Below are positions 40,150 through 53,312 of a DNA stretch of 64,000 nucleotides, one piece after another (positions within the stretch are counted from its first letter, which is position 1; the number at the start of each line of letters is the position of its first letter). The notes beneath the pieces are model-generated. The model was given only the letters and a program-made list of their open reading frames with translations. It was not told where the DNA came from and made no database searches. Source of the stretch: Adiantum capillus-veneris. Its lineage: Eukaryota; Streptophyta; Polypodiopsida; Polypodiales; Pteridaceae. Location of the stretch: the NCBI GenBank assembly GCA_014529385.2, contig CM043960.1, forward strand, positions 22,828,896 to 22,892,895, read 5' to 3'. The position numbers and the translations under genes were made by a program.

Positions 40150-43100
40150 GAATGGCTGACAATAGTAAAGAGAGTGAAATTCATGTTTATAGCTTTGATT
40201 TTGCTAATGAGCAAGCTACTAATGATGCCCCTATGCGTGTTAACTACCTTGTTTCTAGGCTTCAACAAGCCATGGGCAATCCATTCCTCCAAAGTGAAGT
40301 GCAACGGTAGCTTCGTGCTCATGGGATTCTCCAAGCTCCTCACCATGACGAGTGAGTACCTAGGAAGCCTCCTTGTGAGACTTCCAAAAGAGGCCTCTCT
40401 CCAATTCGGGAAGAAGAAGAGGATCCATACGAAGGGCTCAAAAATTTTCTTCTTGATGATGCATCTCCTTCCCTAAGGAGAACTCAAGAGACCCCACCAA
40501 AAGAATGAGAAAGAAGTGAGTCTCCTGCCACCTCGATGGAGATGGCTCCACGAAGACGGCAGGAAAAACGCTCTCCATCACCTCCTAAACGGAGAAGACC
40601 ATCGCACACTTCACACCATAATTCAAAGAGGGATGATAGAAAACAAGAGAAGAAAAAGGTGAGAAACAGTTCACCCTCTTCTCCATCCTCTTCCTCTTAT
40701 GAAGAAAGTGATGGTGTAGACAAGGAGGACCAAGGCAAGAAAAAGGCGAGAAAGAGGTCGCCCTCTTATCCATATTCCTCAAATTCTTCATCTTCTGAAG
40801 AAAGCAATGGTGCAACTTTTGAACCATCAAAAAGAAGAGACAATAGGAAATCCAATGCCGTGTGGAAGAGGTTGTCCAAGCTCAAGAAGTTCAAAGAGGG
40901 AGGAAAGAACATCTCTTTCCTTACCTATGATGGCACCTTTGGTGCTACGGACAAAGTCTTGGCCTTCATCCAACAATTCAATGCGGTGTTTGGAGATGAG
41001 GGCTTCACGGAGTCCTCGAAGCTAAACCATGTAGCTATGCACTTTTAAAATTCCATCAGGCAATGGTGGTCTAGCCTATGGGAAAACGGTGAAGCTCCAT
41101 GAACATGGAAAGCTTTAAGAGCTTCCATCATGAAGCAGTTTTTGGCCACCAATGCCAAAGACAAAGTACTCACCGAACGAAGCTTGAAGCTCTCTCCCTA
41201 CAAATCCATTCATAAATATGTAGACAAGTTTTGGGACTTACATCTCAAAGCCACTGTCTTCAGAAAGATGGATTTTAGAGAGCAAAAACAACAATTTTGT
41301 GCGGGCTTAACTGAAGATATGGCAGAGTATGTCAACTCCCAAAGGCCACGCACCATATCTGCGGTCATACACCATACCATGGTGGCTTCATGAATCAATT
41401 TCCAAACAGGGGCTAAGAGAAATCTTAAGACCATGGAAAACAAAGATTCCAATGAGCCTAAGGGTAAGGACAATATCCAAAAGTCTCCTAAGGGCAATTC
41501 CAATAACAACAAAGCTAAGGAGAAGAGAGTTTACAAAGGCAAAAACAAACTCTCTCCTGAAGAGTTTGAGCGTTATCGCAAGGATAACCATTGTTTCAAA
41601 TGCGGCAAGCAAGGGCATGTGTATCGTGCTTGCCCCCAAAAGAGCATCCACCATGAGCCTCCTGGAGCTACCTTGGTCGAAATCCAAGAAGAGGAAGCTC
41701 ACCACAAAGGATCTCCTCTATGCCATGCTTGGGGAAAGGTAAGAGAACATGATGCTTTTATTCTCTTTGACCCTGGTTCTACTCACAATTTCATGTCCAC
41801 AGAGTTGGCCACCAAGCTAGGCATCCAAGCCTATGAGATGGGAGATGTCCTACCCGCAGATGGTTCTTTCAAGGGGCAAGAAGCTTCAGTCACTCCCTTA
41901 ATTGGGAAATTGGGGCTCCATGTCCAAAGTTATGTGGACAAAGAGGACTTCTTTATCTCTCCTCTCAAGCATGAGGATGTAATCCTAGGGGCACCATGGT
42001 TTGATTGCATGGCTGCCAATGTTAAATTCCCTGAAAGCAGAATCTAGTTTAGGTTCAAGGAAAAAGATATGTACATAGATGCCAAGGAGTTGGATAACAC
42101 CATACCCATTGTACATATGCAAGCTTTCAATAAGTCAATAAAGAGCTCTATTTCCGTGTACATGATTTTTGTTAAAGATTCTCAAAATGAACCTAATGCT
42201 TTAGCAAAAGAAAATATAAACAATCACAAGGAATTAGAGTTATCCAATTTTCTCAAGGGATTTCAAGATGTCTTTATTGACGACATCCCTTGTGAACACC
42301 TCCTAAACAAGGAAATGATGACCATGCAATTGAACTTTTTCCAGGAAGTTCACCTCCTTATAGAGTTTCTCAAGCTCAACAAGAGGAGATTATGCGGCAA
42401 GTGCATGAGTTAGTTGAGAAGGGCATGGTTGGGCCTAGCTCATCTCCATTTTGTTGACCTGTGCGATTAGTGCAAAAGAAAGACGGCACATATCATATGT
42501 GTGTCAACTATAGAGCACTAAATAAGATCACTATCAAGAATAGGTTTCCCGTTCCACGGGTAGAAGACCTATTTGATAAGCTACAAGGGTCGACCTAGTT
42601 TAGTAGAATTGACCTAAAAAGTGGCTACCATCAAATAAGGATAGTTGATCAAGACATTGTGAAGACCACATTTTGCACTACATTTGGCCTTTATGAATAC
42701 ATTGTCATGCCTTTTGGCTTGACCAATGCACCATTCACATTCAACCGTTTGATGGAGAAGCTATTCAAGCCTCACTGGACCTTTAGTGGAGTGTTCTTTG
42801 ATGATATTATCATCTACTCTAATTCACTAGACGAACACAAGCAACACCTCTAGGTAATATTTCAAGTCTTAAGAGAGAATAAACTTTATGTTAATCAAAA
42901 GAAAATTGAGTTTTTCTTACAAGAGATTTAGTATTTAGGTCACATTATCTCTCAAGGTGGCATCCAAATGGATCCATCAAAGCTAGAGGTAATAAAAGGA
43001 TGGCCTAATCCAAGGAATCTTCATGAACTAAGAAGCTTTATAGTATGTGTGCATACTATAGACGCTTCATAGAAAATTTCTCACTAATAGCAGGACCATT

Positions 43101-45066
43101 ACATGACCTAACAAAGAAAAACATTAGGTATACATGGTCTGCCAAGGAGAAGAATGCATTTCAAAAAGCTTAAAGAAAAGCTTATCTCTCAACCTATGCT
43201 TACACTGCCGGATATCTCAAAGCCATTTGAGGTCCAATGTGACGCTTGTGGTGATTGCCTTGGAGCTTTTTTTCTCCAAGAAGGGCACACCATAGCCTAT
43301 GAAATTCAAAGGATTGACCCTGTTGAGCAATCTCTAGGCATATATGAAAAGGAACTCCTCGTAGTTCTGCATGCCTTAGACTCATGGAAGCACTATTTAT
43401 TGGGGACTCCTTTCATTCTATAGATGGATCACCAAAGCCTTAATTACTTCATGATGCAGACCAAGCTCTCCGATAAAAGAATGAGGTGGGCAAATTTTCT
43501 ATCGCAATTTCATTTTCATATTGCTCACATTGTTGGCAAGCATAATCAAGTAGTTGATGCACTCTCAAGACGATCGAGAGTGGATGCGGTTTCCATAAAA
43601 ACTCACAATGATCTATCTTCTATGATAGATGAGTATGCTATTGATGCCAATTTTAGAGATGTGATTTCAGCCCTTGCACTACGGAAGAAAGAGGAACCAT
43701 TTACTTTACAAGATGGTTATCTTCTCTATGGCAATAGACTATGTGTTACTAACTCACTACGTGAGAAAGTAATGTATGAATCTCATGCTCCTCCTTATGG
43801 GAGACATAGAGGGATTTAGTCTACCCTGAAAGGGATTGAAACATATTTCTATTGGCCTACCATGAAAGCAAACAAATAAGAGTATGTTTCTAAATGTGTG
43901 GTATGCCAAAAGACGAAGTTTGATAGAGGGAAGCAACCTGGATTGCTTCAACTTTGCCAATCCCTAATTCACCGTGGGAGAGCATATCCATGGATTTTAT
44001 CTTTGGATTGCCTAAGTCTATCCATGGGAGTACGAGAATATGGGCGATAGTAGACAGGTTCAACAAGCAGGCTCATTTTATACTTGTCAAAAAGACTATC
44101 AAAGCCCATCAAATGGCAACCCTCTTCATATCACAAATCTTCAAGTACCATGGCTTGCCAATGTCCATAGTGTCGGATAGAGATCCTAGAATGACCAGTA
44201 CTAGAAGGGTCTCTGAGGATTTAGGGACAAGGCTAAACTTCTCTTCGTCCTCTCACCCGCAAACGGATGGCCAAAGTGAAATAGCTAACCTAACAATTCT
44301 TGATCTACTAAAAGCCTATGTAATGGAAGTAGATCAAAGGTCCCAATGGGAGAAGTACTTACCCTTAGTGGAGTATGCCTACAATAACACTGTACATACT
44401 TCCATGGGAAAAGCACCTTTCGAGGTAATTGAGGGAAGATAAAAAAGTCCCCTGCTACTTAAGGTACACGGGAAGATCGTCGCTGGAGATGAGTATAGCC
44501 GAGACCTACAAGAATCTTTCCAAAAGATTAAGGATGCTATCTCTATCTCACAACAAAGGCAAAAGGCTGATGTTGATAAGCACAGAAGAGCCCAAGCCTT
44601 TAAAGAAAATGATTGGGTCTTGCTTAAATTTCTCAAGGCTCGATTAAGGCACACGGCGGGCAAGAATCCTACGGGACACCAAAAGTACTATGCTAAGATA
44701 GCAAAAAGGTACTATGGTCCCTTCTAGATTCTTAGACCAATCAATGAGATGGCCTATCAACTCAAGTTGCCCAGTCATTGGCTCATACACAATGCTTTTC
44801 ATTTGAGCCTACTAAAGCCTTACAAAGGAGAGCCACCTCAAGAACCAACTATTGAAGACCCACCAGAGAGCGAGGACCAAGAAGAGGTGTTGCAGCCCGA
44901 GTCCATTCTCCGACATGAAGACAAGGTATTAAGAGGTGGTAAGACTATCCGACGGTATCTTATTAAGTTTAAGAATTATCCTTTTGAAGATGCTAGATGG
45001 ATGCAAGTCATACAATTAAAGGATAACATAAACCTTGTCAATGCTTACAATGCTTCCCTAGAGTAA
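40150..45066 (+). pseudogene. Element F gag-pol remnant
   Basis: Parts recognised in order: a basic serine-rich segment (MAPRRRQEKRSPSPPKRRR) at about 40.54 kb; capsid (FIQQFNAVFGDEGF); zinc knuckle CFKCGKQGHVYRAC near 41.6 kb; protease FDPGSTHNF near 41.77 kb; RT (YIVMPFGLTNA, FFDDIIIYS) near 42.7-42.8 kb; RNase H (VQCDACGDCLG) near 43.2 kb; integrase core (SMDFIFGLPK, HPQTDGQSE) at 43.97-44.3 kb; chromodomain (GGKTIRRYLIKFKNYPFEDARW) near 44.94 kb. The protein is close to element C along its length. Heavily broken; not functional as it stands. Confidence 0.9.
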
Positions 45067-45420
45067 GCAAATGTACAAATGTTTAAAATGAACGAATTTT
45101 TTGTCTTATAACACTCTCTTTTTCTTTATTCTGCACAAATGTTAAGTAGTATGCATGATTAGATTCAAGTTTTTGGAGACGACGTCTCCCAAACACCAAG
45201 TAGAGCTTGTCACTCTACTATGGAAGATTGATAGGACTAATGCGCAAACATGCTTGCGGCAGCTTAGGCTCTCAATCGCCAAATGGATTAGTCATCCATT
45301 CTAGAATGATGTCGTAGGGTAAGATAGGGATCCTCTACCCGCTAGAAAAAGTTCTAGTGAATAGGCTTTATCTTCTCTACCCCATAATCGAGGACGACTA
45401 TGATTTCAAGAGAGAGTTAA

Positions 45421-46997
45421 TGTCATAATAACTAATATCTAATTCTTCTAAATGATTTTCTCATGTTAAACTGATCATTTAATATGGGGAAGTACTAAGG
45501 GAGAAAAATCTAGAATATTGGTTAAGCTGGCAGACCGGCCACAGTAGGGATCCAAAGGAGGGAAAATAGGGAACCAAAAGGGGGGCCATCTACAAAAAGC
45601 AATGTGCAACAATGGGCTTCAAAGACCCTAAGGTTCAGCTCATTAAGACTTCCAAAATGCTAAGGTTCCAAAATTGAAAGGTTATGTCCAAATGGTCAAG
45701 CTTAATGGAATTGGATTCTTTGTGAGTGTACACAAAAGTCTTCAAGACTCCTACATAGGAGGTAGCGAGCCCTGTAAGCAGGGGATGAGAGAGAAACACA
45801 CACACACTCACAAGCTTCCTTTACACAAAGGGAATAGGAGACACATGTCAGCTCCCTAGCCTAGTTGCCCACAAGGTGCACTCAAATCCTATTGGATGGC
45901 CATAGAGGTGGACCATAGGCTAGAGTAAATCTAGTTTAATTCATTTAAAAGCACTTGATAAAAGAACCAATAAGATTAAGCTCTCTAGAATACTATTGGA
46001 CAGTCTCCCAAGGGGTCCAATGAGCATTCAGTAGCCCAATGTCTTGCCTGCTTCCTCTTGGCCAGAAGACAAAGGGGCCCAATGAGAGTTTAGTTGCATT
46101 ATTTAATCACCTAAAGCTCTCACAAAAGGGGAAATCCTGGGACACATGTCACAAGGCTATCACTAATGCTTCTCAATTATGATTGGCTAAGCTTTGCAAG
46201 GTCCAATGGGGTGCCAGCAAGAGTAATTTGCAAGAGGGGTCGACCAAGAGAGAGAGGGGGGCTGATTTTGGAAGGCATTATCACATACACACACACACAC
46301 ACACACACAATCTCATGTGTGAAGTAAGAAAACTCTCTCTCTTCTTCTCAAGCTTTTATGGAAAGCTCATCGTCTACTCCAAGCTTGTGAGAAGGGAGGC
46401 CTACACCAACAACTCTTGTCTTTGTGATGCAAATCCAACCAAGAGCCAAGCTTCAATGCATGCTCATCTCCTCTACCATGCTAATTACTAAGCTATGCTA
46501 AGCTTTTATGATTGATTATGTGAGGAGATATACTTCTTTCTTGTAAGACTACTCCTTCTTCCTCTCAATCTACTTTCATACCCTGCTAGCTCTCACCATC
46601 TTTGAAGGTGTGTGAGGTCTTGGGCCTGAGACCGTGAGGGAATTGATGTTGTGTTTTATAAGTGTTTGCTTAGTGCTTGAAGTTTCCATCTTCATTGCAC
46701 TAGCTAGTTATTGAAGGAGCACAAAGGATTGTATTGTAAAATGTCTCCCTTGATGGGGGAAACCTATAATACAAATCCTTTTGGAGGGGGGACCGGCTCC
46801 ATGTAAATCCGGTCCTCAACTGTTGTCAATAGCTTATCTCTCTCTTTTGAAGTATTGTTCATGCATATCTAACTAGGTGTTATGATTTTTATGCTCTCTC
46901 CATCCAAGCACTCTTGCTATACTCATTCTAATGAAATGCTCACTCTGATCATGTTATTTTTCACTACACACAAGTTACTAGGCCATTAAATGTTACA
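45421..46997 (+). repeat. Element F 3' LTR
   Basis: 1577 bp, from TGTCATAATAAC to AATGTTACA, preceded by the weak purine stretch CAAGAGAGAGTTAA. It contains a (CA)n microsatellite at about 46284-46308. It is followed at once by the TTTAG target duplication. Confidence 0.95.
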
Positions 46998-47402
46998 TTT
47001 AGCACATTGCACGACTTTCTGGTGTAAGCAGACATTCTTGATGTATACAATATCTCTCTCTTGTTGCAGATTGCCATTTCTTGCAGTCAACTGCTTAGTG
47101 TAGCCATACAAGCCATGGTGGCCATCTTCGACATAGTTCACTAAGGATGTAATATCCTTAAAAGGTGGAGTGGAGTTTGAGACAGGATGTTTTGGATACA
47201 TTCTGCCGTCTAGCCAAAGGTCCACATTTTCCATGCCCTGTGATCTTAAGTTCTCCTTTGAAGCTTCAAAAAGCGTCTGCTGTTTGTTTTTCTTGCAGAG
47301 GGGTTCATACTCTCGTGAGAGCTCTATGTGCATGTCATACACATCTCTCTTATTCCTCGTAGAAGTTTTTTGTGGAGAAGCTATAAGTGTCGACTGAGAC
47401 AT
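46998..47402 (-). pseudogene. Gene X, 5' exon upstream of the element F insertion
   Basis: Minus-strand frame from ATG 47402 (MSQSTLIASPQKTSTRNK) through LWLDGRMYPKHPVSN, LVNYVEDGHHGLYGYTKQL and VYIKNVCLHQKVVQCAK, where element F begins. The five bases TTTAG at 46998-47002 recur at 38176-38180 on the other side. Counting them once, the frame continues without interruption into VEGRKETIKELTQQL at 38.17 kb, so F landed inside one exon. Upstream (47403-47756) is purine-rich and has no other gene. The start codon is the first in frame; a promoter was not recognised. Confidence 0.65.
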
Positions 47403-47756
47403 GACTGATCGAAACTATGTGCGGAAGGAGGTGGGGGCGATAGAAGAATGGCAATTTGAATATCGAGCGCGTGAGAGAACGCAGGAGGGAATGGGGGGGG
47501 AAGAAGGAGGCGAGGAAACAAATCTTAGTTTTCAAAAACGCAGAAGATTGAGATATTCGACATTGAATTCGGTAGCCACCGTGCAGAGTGAAGTGTTATC
47601 ATGACTAGAATACTTTTTGGGTTTTTTAAGAAACATACCTTGCATGAATAAGATATCCAGATTTTAGAAAACATGTATGAAAAAGGGCTAAAATGAATTT
47701 TCTATTATCTCTCTCTACGCTGACATGGCATTTCTTACTAGGACCAAATTTGAGCC
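47403..47756. other. Flank of gene X, no gene recognised
   Basis: Purine-rich on the plus strand (GGAGGGAATGGGGGGGGAAG near 47.49 kb), then AT-rich. Likely the 5' flank of gene X. Element D protease sequence starts near 47757. Confidence 0.4.
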
Positions 47757-47764
47757 ACAAAAGC

Positions 47765-50600
47765 AGTATGGGAATCATGGAGAAAACCAACCGTTAGACA
47801 AACTAGAATGAAATCCCAATTGGCTGATGGACAGATAGAAAAACCCCTGGGACTGCTTAAAAAAGTGACAGTTAGTTCCTGTGGAATTGATTATCAACAT
47901 ACTTTTGCGATAGTGGACTTTGGAAAGAAAATTAGTTATAAAATCATCTTGGAAAGGCCATTCATGCTGTGGCAAGTACAGCTCATTCAAGATTGGGGAA
48001 ACAATTGCATGTACTTGAAGCAAGTGGGATCAATCATAAGGGTCAATCTAAAAGATCACACTCAATTGAGATGTAATGACAACACCCATTCAAGAATTTG
48101 ACTCAGTCTCTTCAACTGAATCCAAGCTTCCGTCTTGGTTAGACAAAGACACACCTATTTGGATGTGTGGAGCCTCAGAAAACGGGAGTTTAAAACGAGA
48201 AGAATGTATCTTAGACAGGGATTGCACAGATGAGGCATATGTACATGAACCCTTTTTGGAGTATTTGTTTGAGCCATTTGAATGGACTCAAATTTTGGCA
48301 ATAATGGATGTGTGTGTGAATACATCTATGCCTACTCAATTTTTCAATATAGATGGCTATGACATAATTCCCATACAAATGATCTCAACCATTCACATGG
48401 AAAATGAAGTTCAAGAACCCAAGGACTTACTGAAAGCTCAACAAGTCTTTTTAAACCTCTATTATGATGCTACTAATGAGTTTGAAGAACATTCAGCTAC
48501 ATCTAATGATTTTGGGTCAAAAAAAGAACATGTAGAGAGCCCAAATACTCATAAAAGGAGGAGAGAAAAAAAATTGTCTTTCCAAATCAAAAAACAAGAA
48601 GAAAGAAATGGTATAGAGGAAAAAGAGACACAAAAAACTTGAAATCTAGACCTATGTTATTAGTTTCTAGCAGAACACAGTTTCTGATGCAGATAGATGC
48701 ACATGATTGTGTCAAAGACAAAATGACGAGTAGATATCCTTCATAAAACTAACAAGAAACATAAAAAACATCAAGAAAAACAAGAAAGGAAACTCAATCA
48801 AAACCTAAACATCAGGATGATGAATCATCCATGACATGGGTTGAAGGAAACAAAAAATATCAAGAGTTGAAGAAAACTCTAAAGGAGATGTATACCACTG
48901 AAATGGAAACAATCAAAGAAGAGAGAAAATATGTAATGAGTGCTCCATCCCATTACAAGAAATATACTCTCCAAGACCGAAAGATCATAGTGAAACAACC
49001 TATAAGGGAACTAAGAAAACAGAGTGATCATATGAAGAACCTGAAAATGCAAAGAAGATAGATCTAGCCAAACCAGGAGAAGATCCTAACGACTTGACTG
49101 AAGAAGAAGAAGAGATTTTACTAAGCTTACTAAAAGAATACCAAGATATCTTTGTATGGTCTTATAAAGATCTCAAGGGTGTTGATCCACTAATCTGTCA
49201 ACATCCCATACCTAAGAGAGATAATGCAAAACCAAGTAGACAAATGTCCATATACTTATAATGAAACATTTGCCAAAAAGATCAAAGAAGATAGAAAAGC
49301 TCAAGGAATCCGAATTCATTTATGAAATTGAACACATAGATTGGGTGTCTCCAATTGTGGTGGTACCCAAGAAAAATGGAAAATTAAGAGTGTGTGTCAA
49401 TCTCAAAAAAGTGAATGCACCCACCATTAGAGATAACTACCCTCACTGAGCATGTTTTAGAACGAATTGCAGGAAAAGAAGCTTATAGCTTTCTAGATAG
49501 ATTTTCAGGGTACAATCAACTTTTGGTTGATCCCAAAGATTAGCATAAACTGCCTTTGCAACTGAATGGGGTATTTTTGTATATAGGGTTATGCATACCT
49601 TTTGGTTTAACTAATGCTCATGCCACCTTTCAAAGACTGATGAGCCATGCTTTCAAAGAATATCTTTGGAATTTCTTGGAAGTATATATGGATGATACAT
49701 GTGTACATTCATCAATCCGAGCTGATTATTTTGAACATCTCAAAAAGGTATTCAAAAAATATAGACTTTATAGGATTTTCTTAAATCCTGAAAAGTGCAC
49801 CTTTATGGGCAGACAAGGAAAAATTCTTGGACATACAGTATCTAAAAACGTCATAGCAACCAATATGGATAAAATTCATGTTATTGCTGAATTGCCTAGA
49901 CCAACAACAGTCAAAGGGGTTCAGGCTTTCATGGGACATTGTGGATATTACAGACAATTCATCTACATGTATGCTATAATCGCAAAACCCATGTATGGTC
50001 TGATTACACTCATTGTATGGACTAATGAATGTGAAGAATCCTTCATGAAGATTAAAAAATCTCTCACTTCATCCCCAATATTGAAAGCACCAGATTGGAA
50101 TAAAATATTCCATATACATGTAGATGCTTCCAGTTTTGCTATTGGGTGTATATTAGCTCATTTGTACCGTAAAAAAGTATAGACATTACCTATTAGCCAA
50201 CAAATTTTTGTTCTTTGTGGACCACCGAGATTTATTGTACTTGGTCAACAAGCCATGCAACACAGGGAGAATAGTGAGATGGTTCATCATTCTTTTGGAA
50301 TTTGATTTCACTGTAGTTGTAAAAAAGGGCACCACACACCAAAGAGCGGATCATTTATTAAGGATTATTTCAGGAGAACCACCAAAAGGGGTAGACGATG
50401 ATCTACCAGATGCATATCTGTTCTCCATGAAAATGATACCCCGTTGGTCAAAAACTATGGTTTCATTGATGACCATAGCTCAAGTGGGCTCTCAAATACC
50501 ACTTCCTATTAGACCAGGATTAATTGGACAATCGGCTATGTATCAATTGCTAGCTGGAAGGCTATACAAAATAAATTGGGATGAAATATTCCCATCAACA
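47765..50600 (+). pseudogene. Element D protease C-terminus, linker, RT and RNase H
   Basis: The protease tail (LADGQIEKPLGLLKK, TFAIVDFGKK, IQDWGNN) lies at 47.8-48.05 kb. The acidic linker (EFDSVSSTESKLPSWLDK, IWMCGASENGSLKREEC) is at 48.1-48.6 kb. RT motifs (FIYEIEHIDWVSPIVVV, LRVCVNLKKVN, IPFGLTNAHATFQRL, VYMDDTCVHS) span 49.2-49.9 kb. RNase H pieces (FHIHVDASSFAIGCILAH, LLYLVNKPC, ADHLLR) span 50.1-50.4 kb. The order is that of A and B. Decayed copy. Confidence 0.88.
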
Positions 50601-50639
50601 CTTTGGAACCAAATGACATACTATGGGAATTATAGAATG

Positions 50640-51040
50640 ATGTGGTATCAACGGATGATGAATGGTTGGATGGAATCAACCCTCGCATCAAGGTACAATT
50701 GAACAATCATAGCACAAATGCATTAGTAGATACCGGAGCTCAAATGAATGCAGTCATTTATTCCACTTACAAGAAAGCTACGAATCATTCTTTAGCATTG
50801 GGAATATCTGTTATCAAAGGATGCAACAAAAACCCAACACCGACATTGGGAGTAGTCAACCTGAATGTGATAGTAAATCGATTTTCATGTCCACATTAAT
50901 TTGTATGCATACCAAATGAACATATGAATGAAACGATGATTCTTGGAATCTCATGGATGTGAACATACAAGGCAGTACCAGATTGGGACACCAATCAACT
51001 CAAACTATCACTTAAAGGAGGACAACTCTTAGTTCCAATT
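50640..51040 (+). pseudogene. Element D second retropepsin-like domain
   Basis: VQLNNHSTNALVDTGAQMNAVIYSTY at about 50.69-50.78 kb has the D-T-G-A triplet of an aspartic protease, followed by TLGVVNLNVIVNRFSCPH and an ILGISWM block near 50.94 kb. It lies in the same relative position as the domain at 16960-17367 in B: after the pol enzymes and before the W-x-P-K tail. The triplet is DTG here and DSG in B, both accepted in retropepsins. Confidence 0.75.
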
Positions 51041-51717
51041 GGACCGAGCAAAGAGGAATGGAAAAGAGGCTAGCCACAAAAGAAACCAGGGAGTACTCAA
51101 TCTACGTCAACCTCTAGACAATCAAATGCTACAAGTAGCATGCAAGGAGTCAGGCAAATTTGGGTACCAAAAGCACAATCAAGGACAATCTGTCTCAAAG
51201 TTGGGTGCCCAAAAAATCATCTACCACACTGAAGAAAGTTTCACCTCTAACAACTCAGAGAAAAACATCTTTCAGAAGAGAAACTAGCACTAGATGGGTT
51301 TGGAAACCAAAGGAGCAATTATCTTCTCCACAAACTGTAAAGCCGATGAATCAGTGGAAAGTTAAATCTCAAAACTCAACCACAACAGTTCACCAACAAA
51401 AAACCAAAATACCAGTGGAGAGTTAAAGCTCAACACCCATCATTATTGTTACCTACAGTTCAGGAAATCAGTGTGCCAAAGCATCCAGATGGTGTAATCA
51501 GACAAAGAGCACACAAATTACAAAATTTGCTATTTAGAAAATTACAACAGGAAACCTCGACCACGGAAACCCTTGAGTCAACTACTCAAGATTCAACTCT
51601 TGCATCGTATACTGGTTTGAATTGCATTGACCTTCAAAGCATGATAGAGCCAACCATGGCTATGCATAGACACAATTGTTCAACCCATGCACACAGTCGT
51701 CTCGGAGTACTCCATCT
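51040..51717 (+). pseudogene. Element D W-x-P-K repeat tail
   Basis: Basic, serine- and glutamine-rich frames carrying QIWVPK, RWVWKPKE, NQWKVK and YQWRVK at roughly 20-40 codon intervals, then VPKHPDG. It corresponds to 17380-18087 of B. It ends at the internal purine tract after a segment (HSRLGVLHLGG) that matches the B segment (SRPGGLRLGG). Confidence 0.5.
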
Positions 51718-51735
51718 AGGAGGGGAGGAAGGAAG
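51718..51735 (+). other. Element D internal purine tract
   Basis: AGGAGGGGAGGAAGGAAG lies in the same place as the internal tract of B (18109-18122), after the first coding block and about 5 kb before the 3' LTR. Confidence 0.55.
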
Positions 51736-53312
51736 CCTCATTAGTTAAGGGCAATGTTTGAAGAGAGAGGAAAAAGTTGGATGTTAAACGTGTGATTTTT
51801 TGCAAAATTACCTAATAATACCCTTAAAAATCATCAACAGGGGAATTTCAACTGATAACATCTCCCCGATGAGTGTAAATAGTGTATATTGTATCAAAAA
51901 ATACATCAAAAAATAGCCTTTTTTGCTTATTTTCATCAACTTTTCTTGATATTGGAGCTTAAAAATGGAAAAATCTAGCAAAAAGTAATAAAATAGTGTT
52001 CTTCAATGGATTTTCTTAATTGTTAATTTTTTAATTTTCTTTTTTAGTACATTTTAGCATTTTCTTTGATTTTCTCAATAAACTGGTCAAAAATTTATAA
52101 TAAATAGCAATTGAGCTCAGATGGAGAAACTGAAGATATGCTAATGATCAGAAGAACAAGACGGTCAGGCACAAAAATTTTCAATCAAAATGACAAATGA
52201 AAGCGGGAAGCCTAAATTAGGCCGCCAAGGCCTGTTTTTGCAAATTCTTGCAGAATGAGCTAACAGAGTCCAATTGAGGAAATTTTTGTGTCTAACGTAG
52301 ATATCACGGCCTAGTAGGACTAACAGGGGAATCTGGGGAAAAATAGACTGTGAAGTCCGAGTATAGATATCCAAGGTAGCCCAAAATCACCTCATATCCA
52401 CTAGTCACTCTTAGAGAAGAGAGCTCTCTACCTTTTTCGTGCGCGATTTTTGGAGTCCACAATCGCCCATTTTCAGCGTTGTATCAAACGAGACATGAGA
52501 GGTAAGTTCTAAACTCATCAAAGAACGTTTCTGTAAGTCGGGTAGTAAGTCTAGGCACAGGGAAAACGCTAGAATCTCAGCTGTGTACGAATTCCTATGA
52601 CACAAAAACGACCATAGCAGCCCGTCAGCTCAATCGAATTGGACGAGACTTTAACTATATCATGCCCCTAGATAGTAGAACACTTCCATATCATTAGATA
52701 ACCATTTGGCAGGGGTCAAGGGGGTCCCAAGTAAATCATCTAGGTTTTTGCCACATGCCATATCTCACATAGAGGCTTTATATCATGTCTAGAACCAACT
52801 TGCAACAAAAAATGTCCAATTTGATGAAAACGTTAATAATCATGATTATTTACTTTTTTGCCAGAATGAGTCCAAATTTCAACTTTGATCTTATGGGACC
52901 AAAGTACATGATGTGACAAGCCCACCAATCAAGTTTGATTACATTTGGATCACAAAAACCCAAAATCCCTTCATATCTATTTTTTTAGAGTCTGAAGCCT
53001 AAATCTGACACGATATCCACCCAGTGCACTCAAATGAGCCCACACTAAATCATATGTTTTTCAAGCCTGTAAAGTCAAAAGTGCAAAAAGATTGAAAATT
53101 TCCCCTATTGTAAATAATGGTGTTTATTTACGTTGGTTGCATTTTTTTCCTAGATTGAATGGTTTGGATCTTTACATGTTTTTATGCATCTATGCATGCT
53201 CCAAAATTGATTTGAAGCAAAATGGACATCATTTGCCAGCAATTCAGACACAGGACATTACAGAGTGGAAATTTGAGAAATTTTCTAACTACAAACTGTA
53301 TTTTCCTAATAG
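51736..53312 (+). other. Element D spacer with candidate intron and palindromes
   Basis: AT-rich and non-coding. ATGAGAG|GTAAGT at 52495-52507 is a strong donor-like site. TTTTCCTAATAG ends at 53312 as acceptor. Joining them gives ATG-AGA-GGT-GCA-ATG in frame with the 3' ORF, as in B. Palindrome-type sites lie inside at 52832-52853 (half GTTAATAATCA) and 53110-53131, 278 bp apart. They are the same family as in A. Confidence 0.65.

Larger units (their letters stand above)
38181..46997 (+). mobile_element. Element F: chromovirus with both LTRs, inserted in gene X
   Basis: Whole in outline: 5' LTR 38181-39736, primer site, leader, gag-pol, 3' untranslated region and 3' LTR 45421-46997, flanked by the 5-bp target duplication TTTAG (38176-38180 and 46998-47002). 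Same family as element C. The gag-pol is broken in many places (more than ten). The two LTRs differ at about 10 of their first 140 bases by eye plus some indels, so the insertion is old, likely millions of years. The leader (39750-40150) and the region 45070-45420 contain no gene. Confidence 0.95.
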
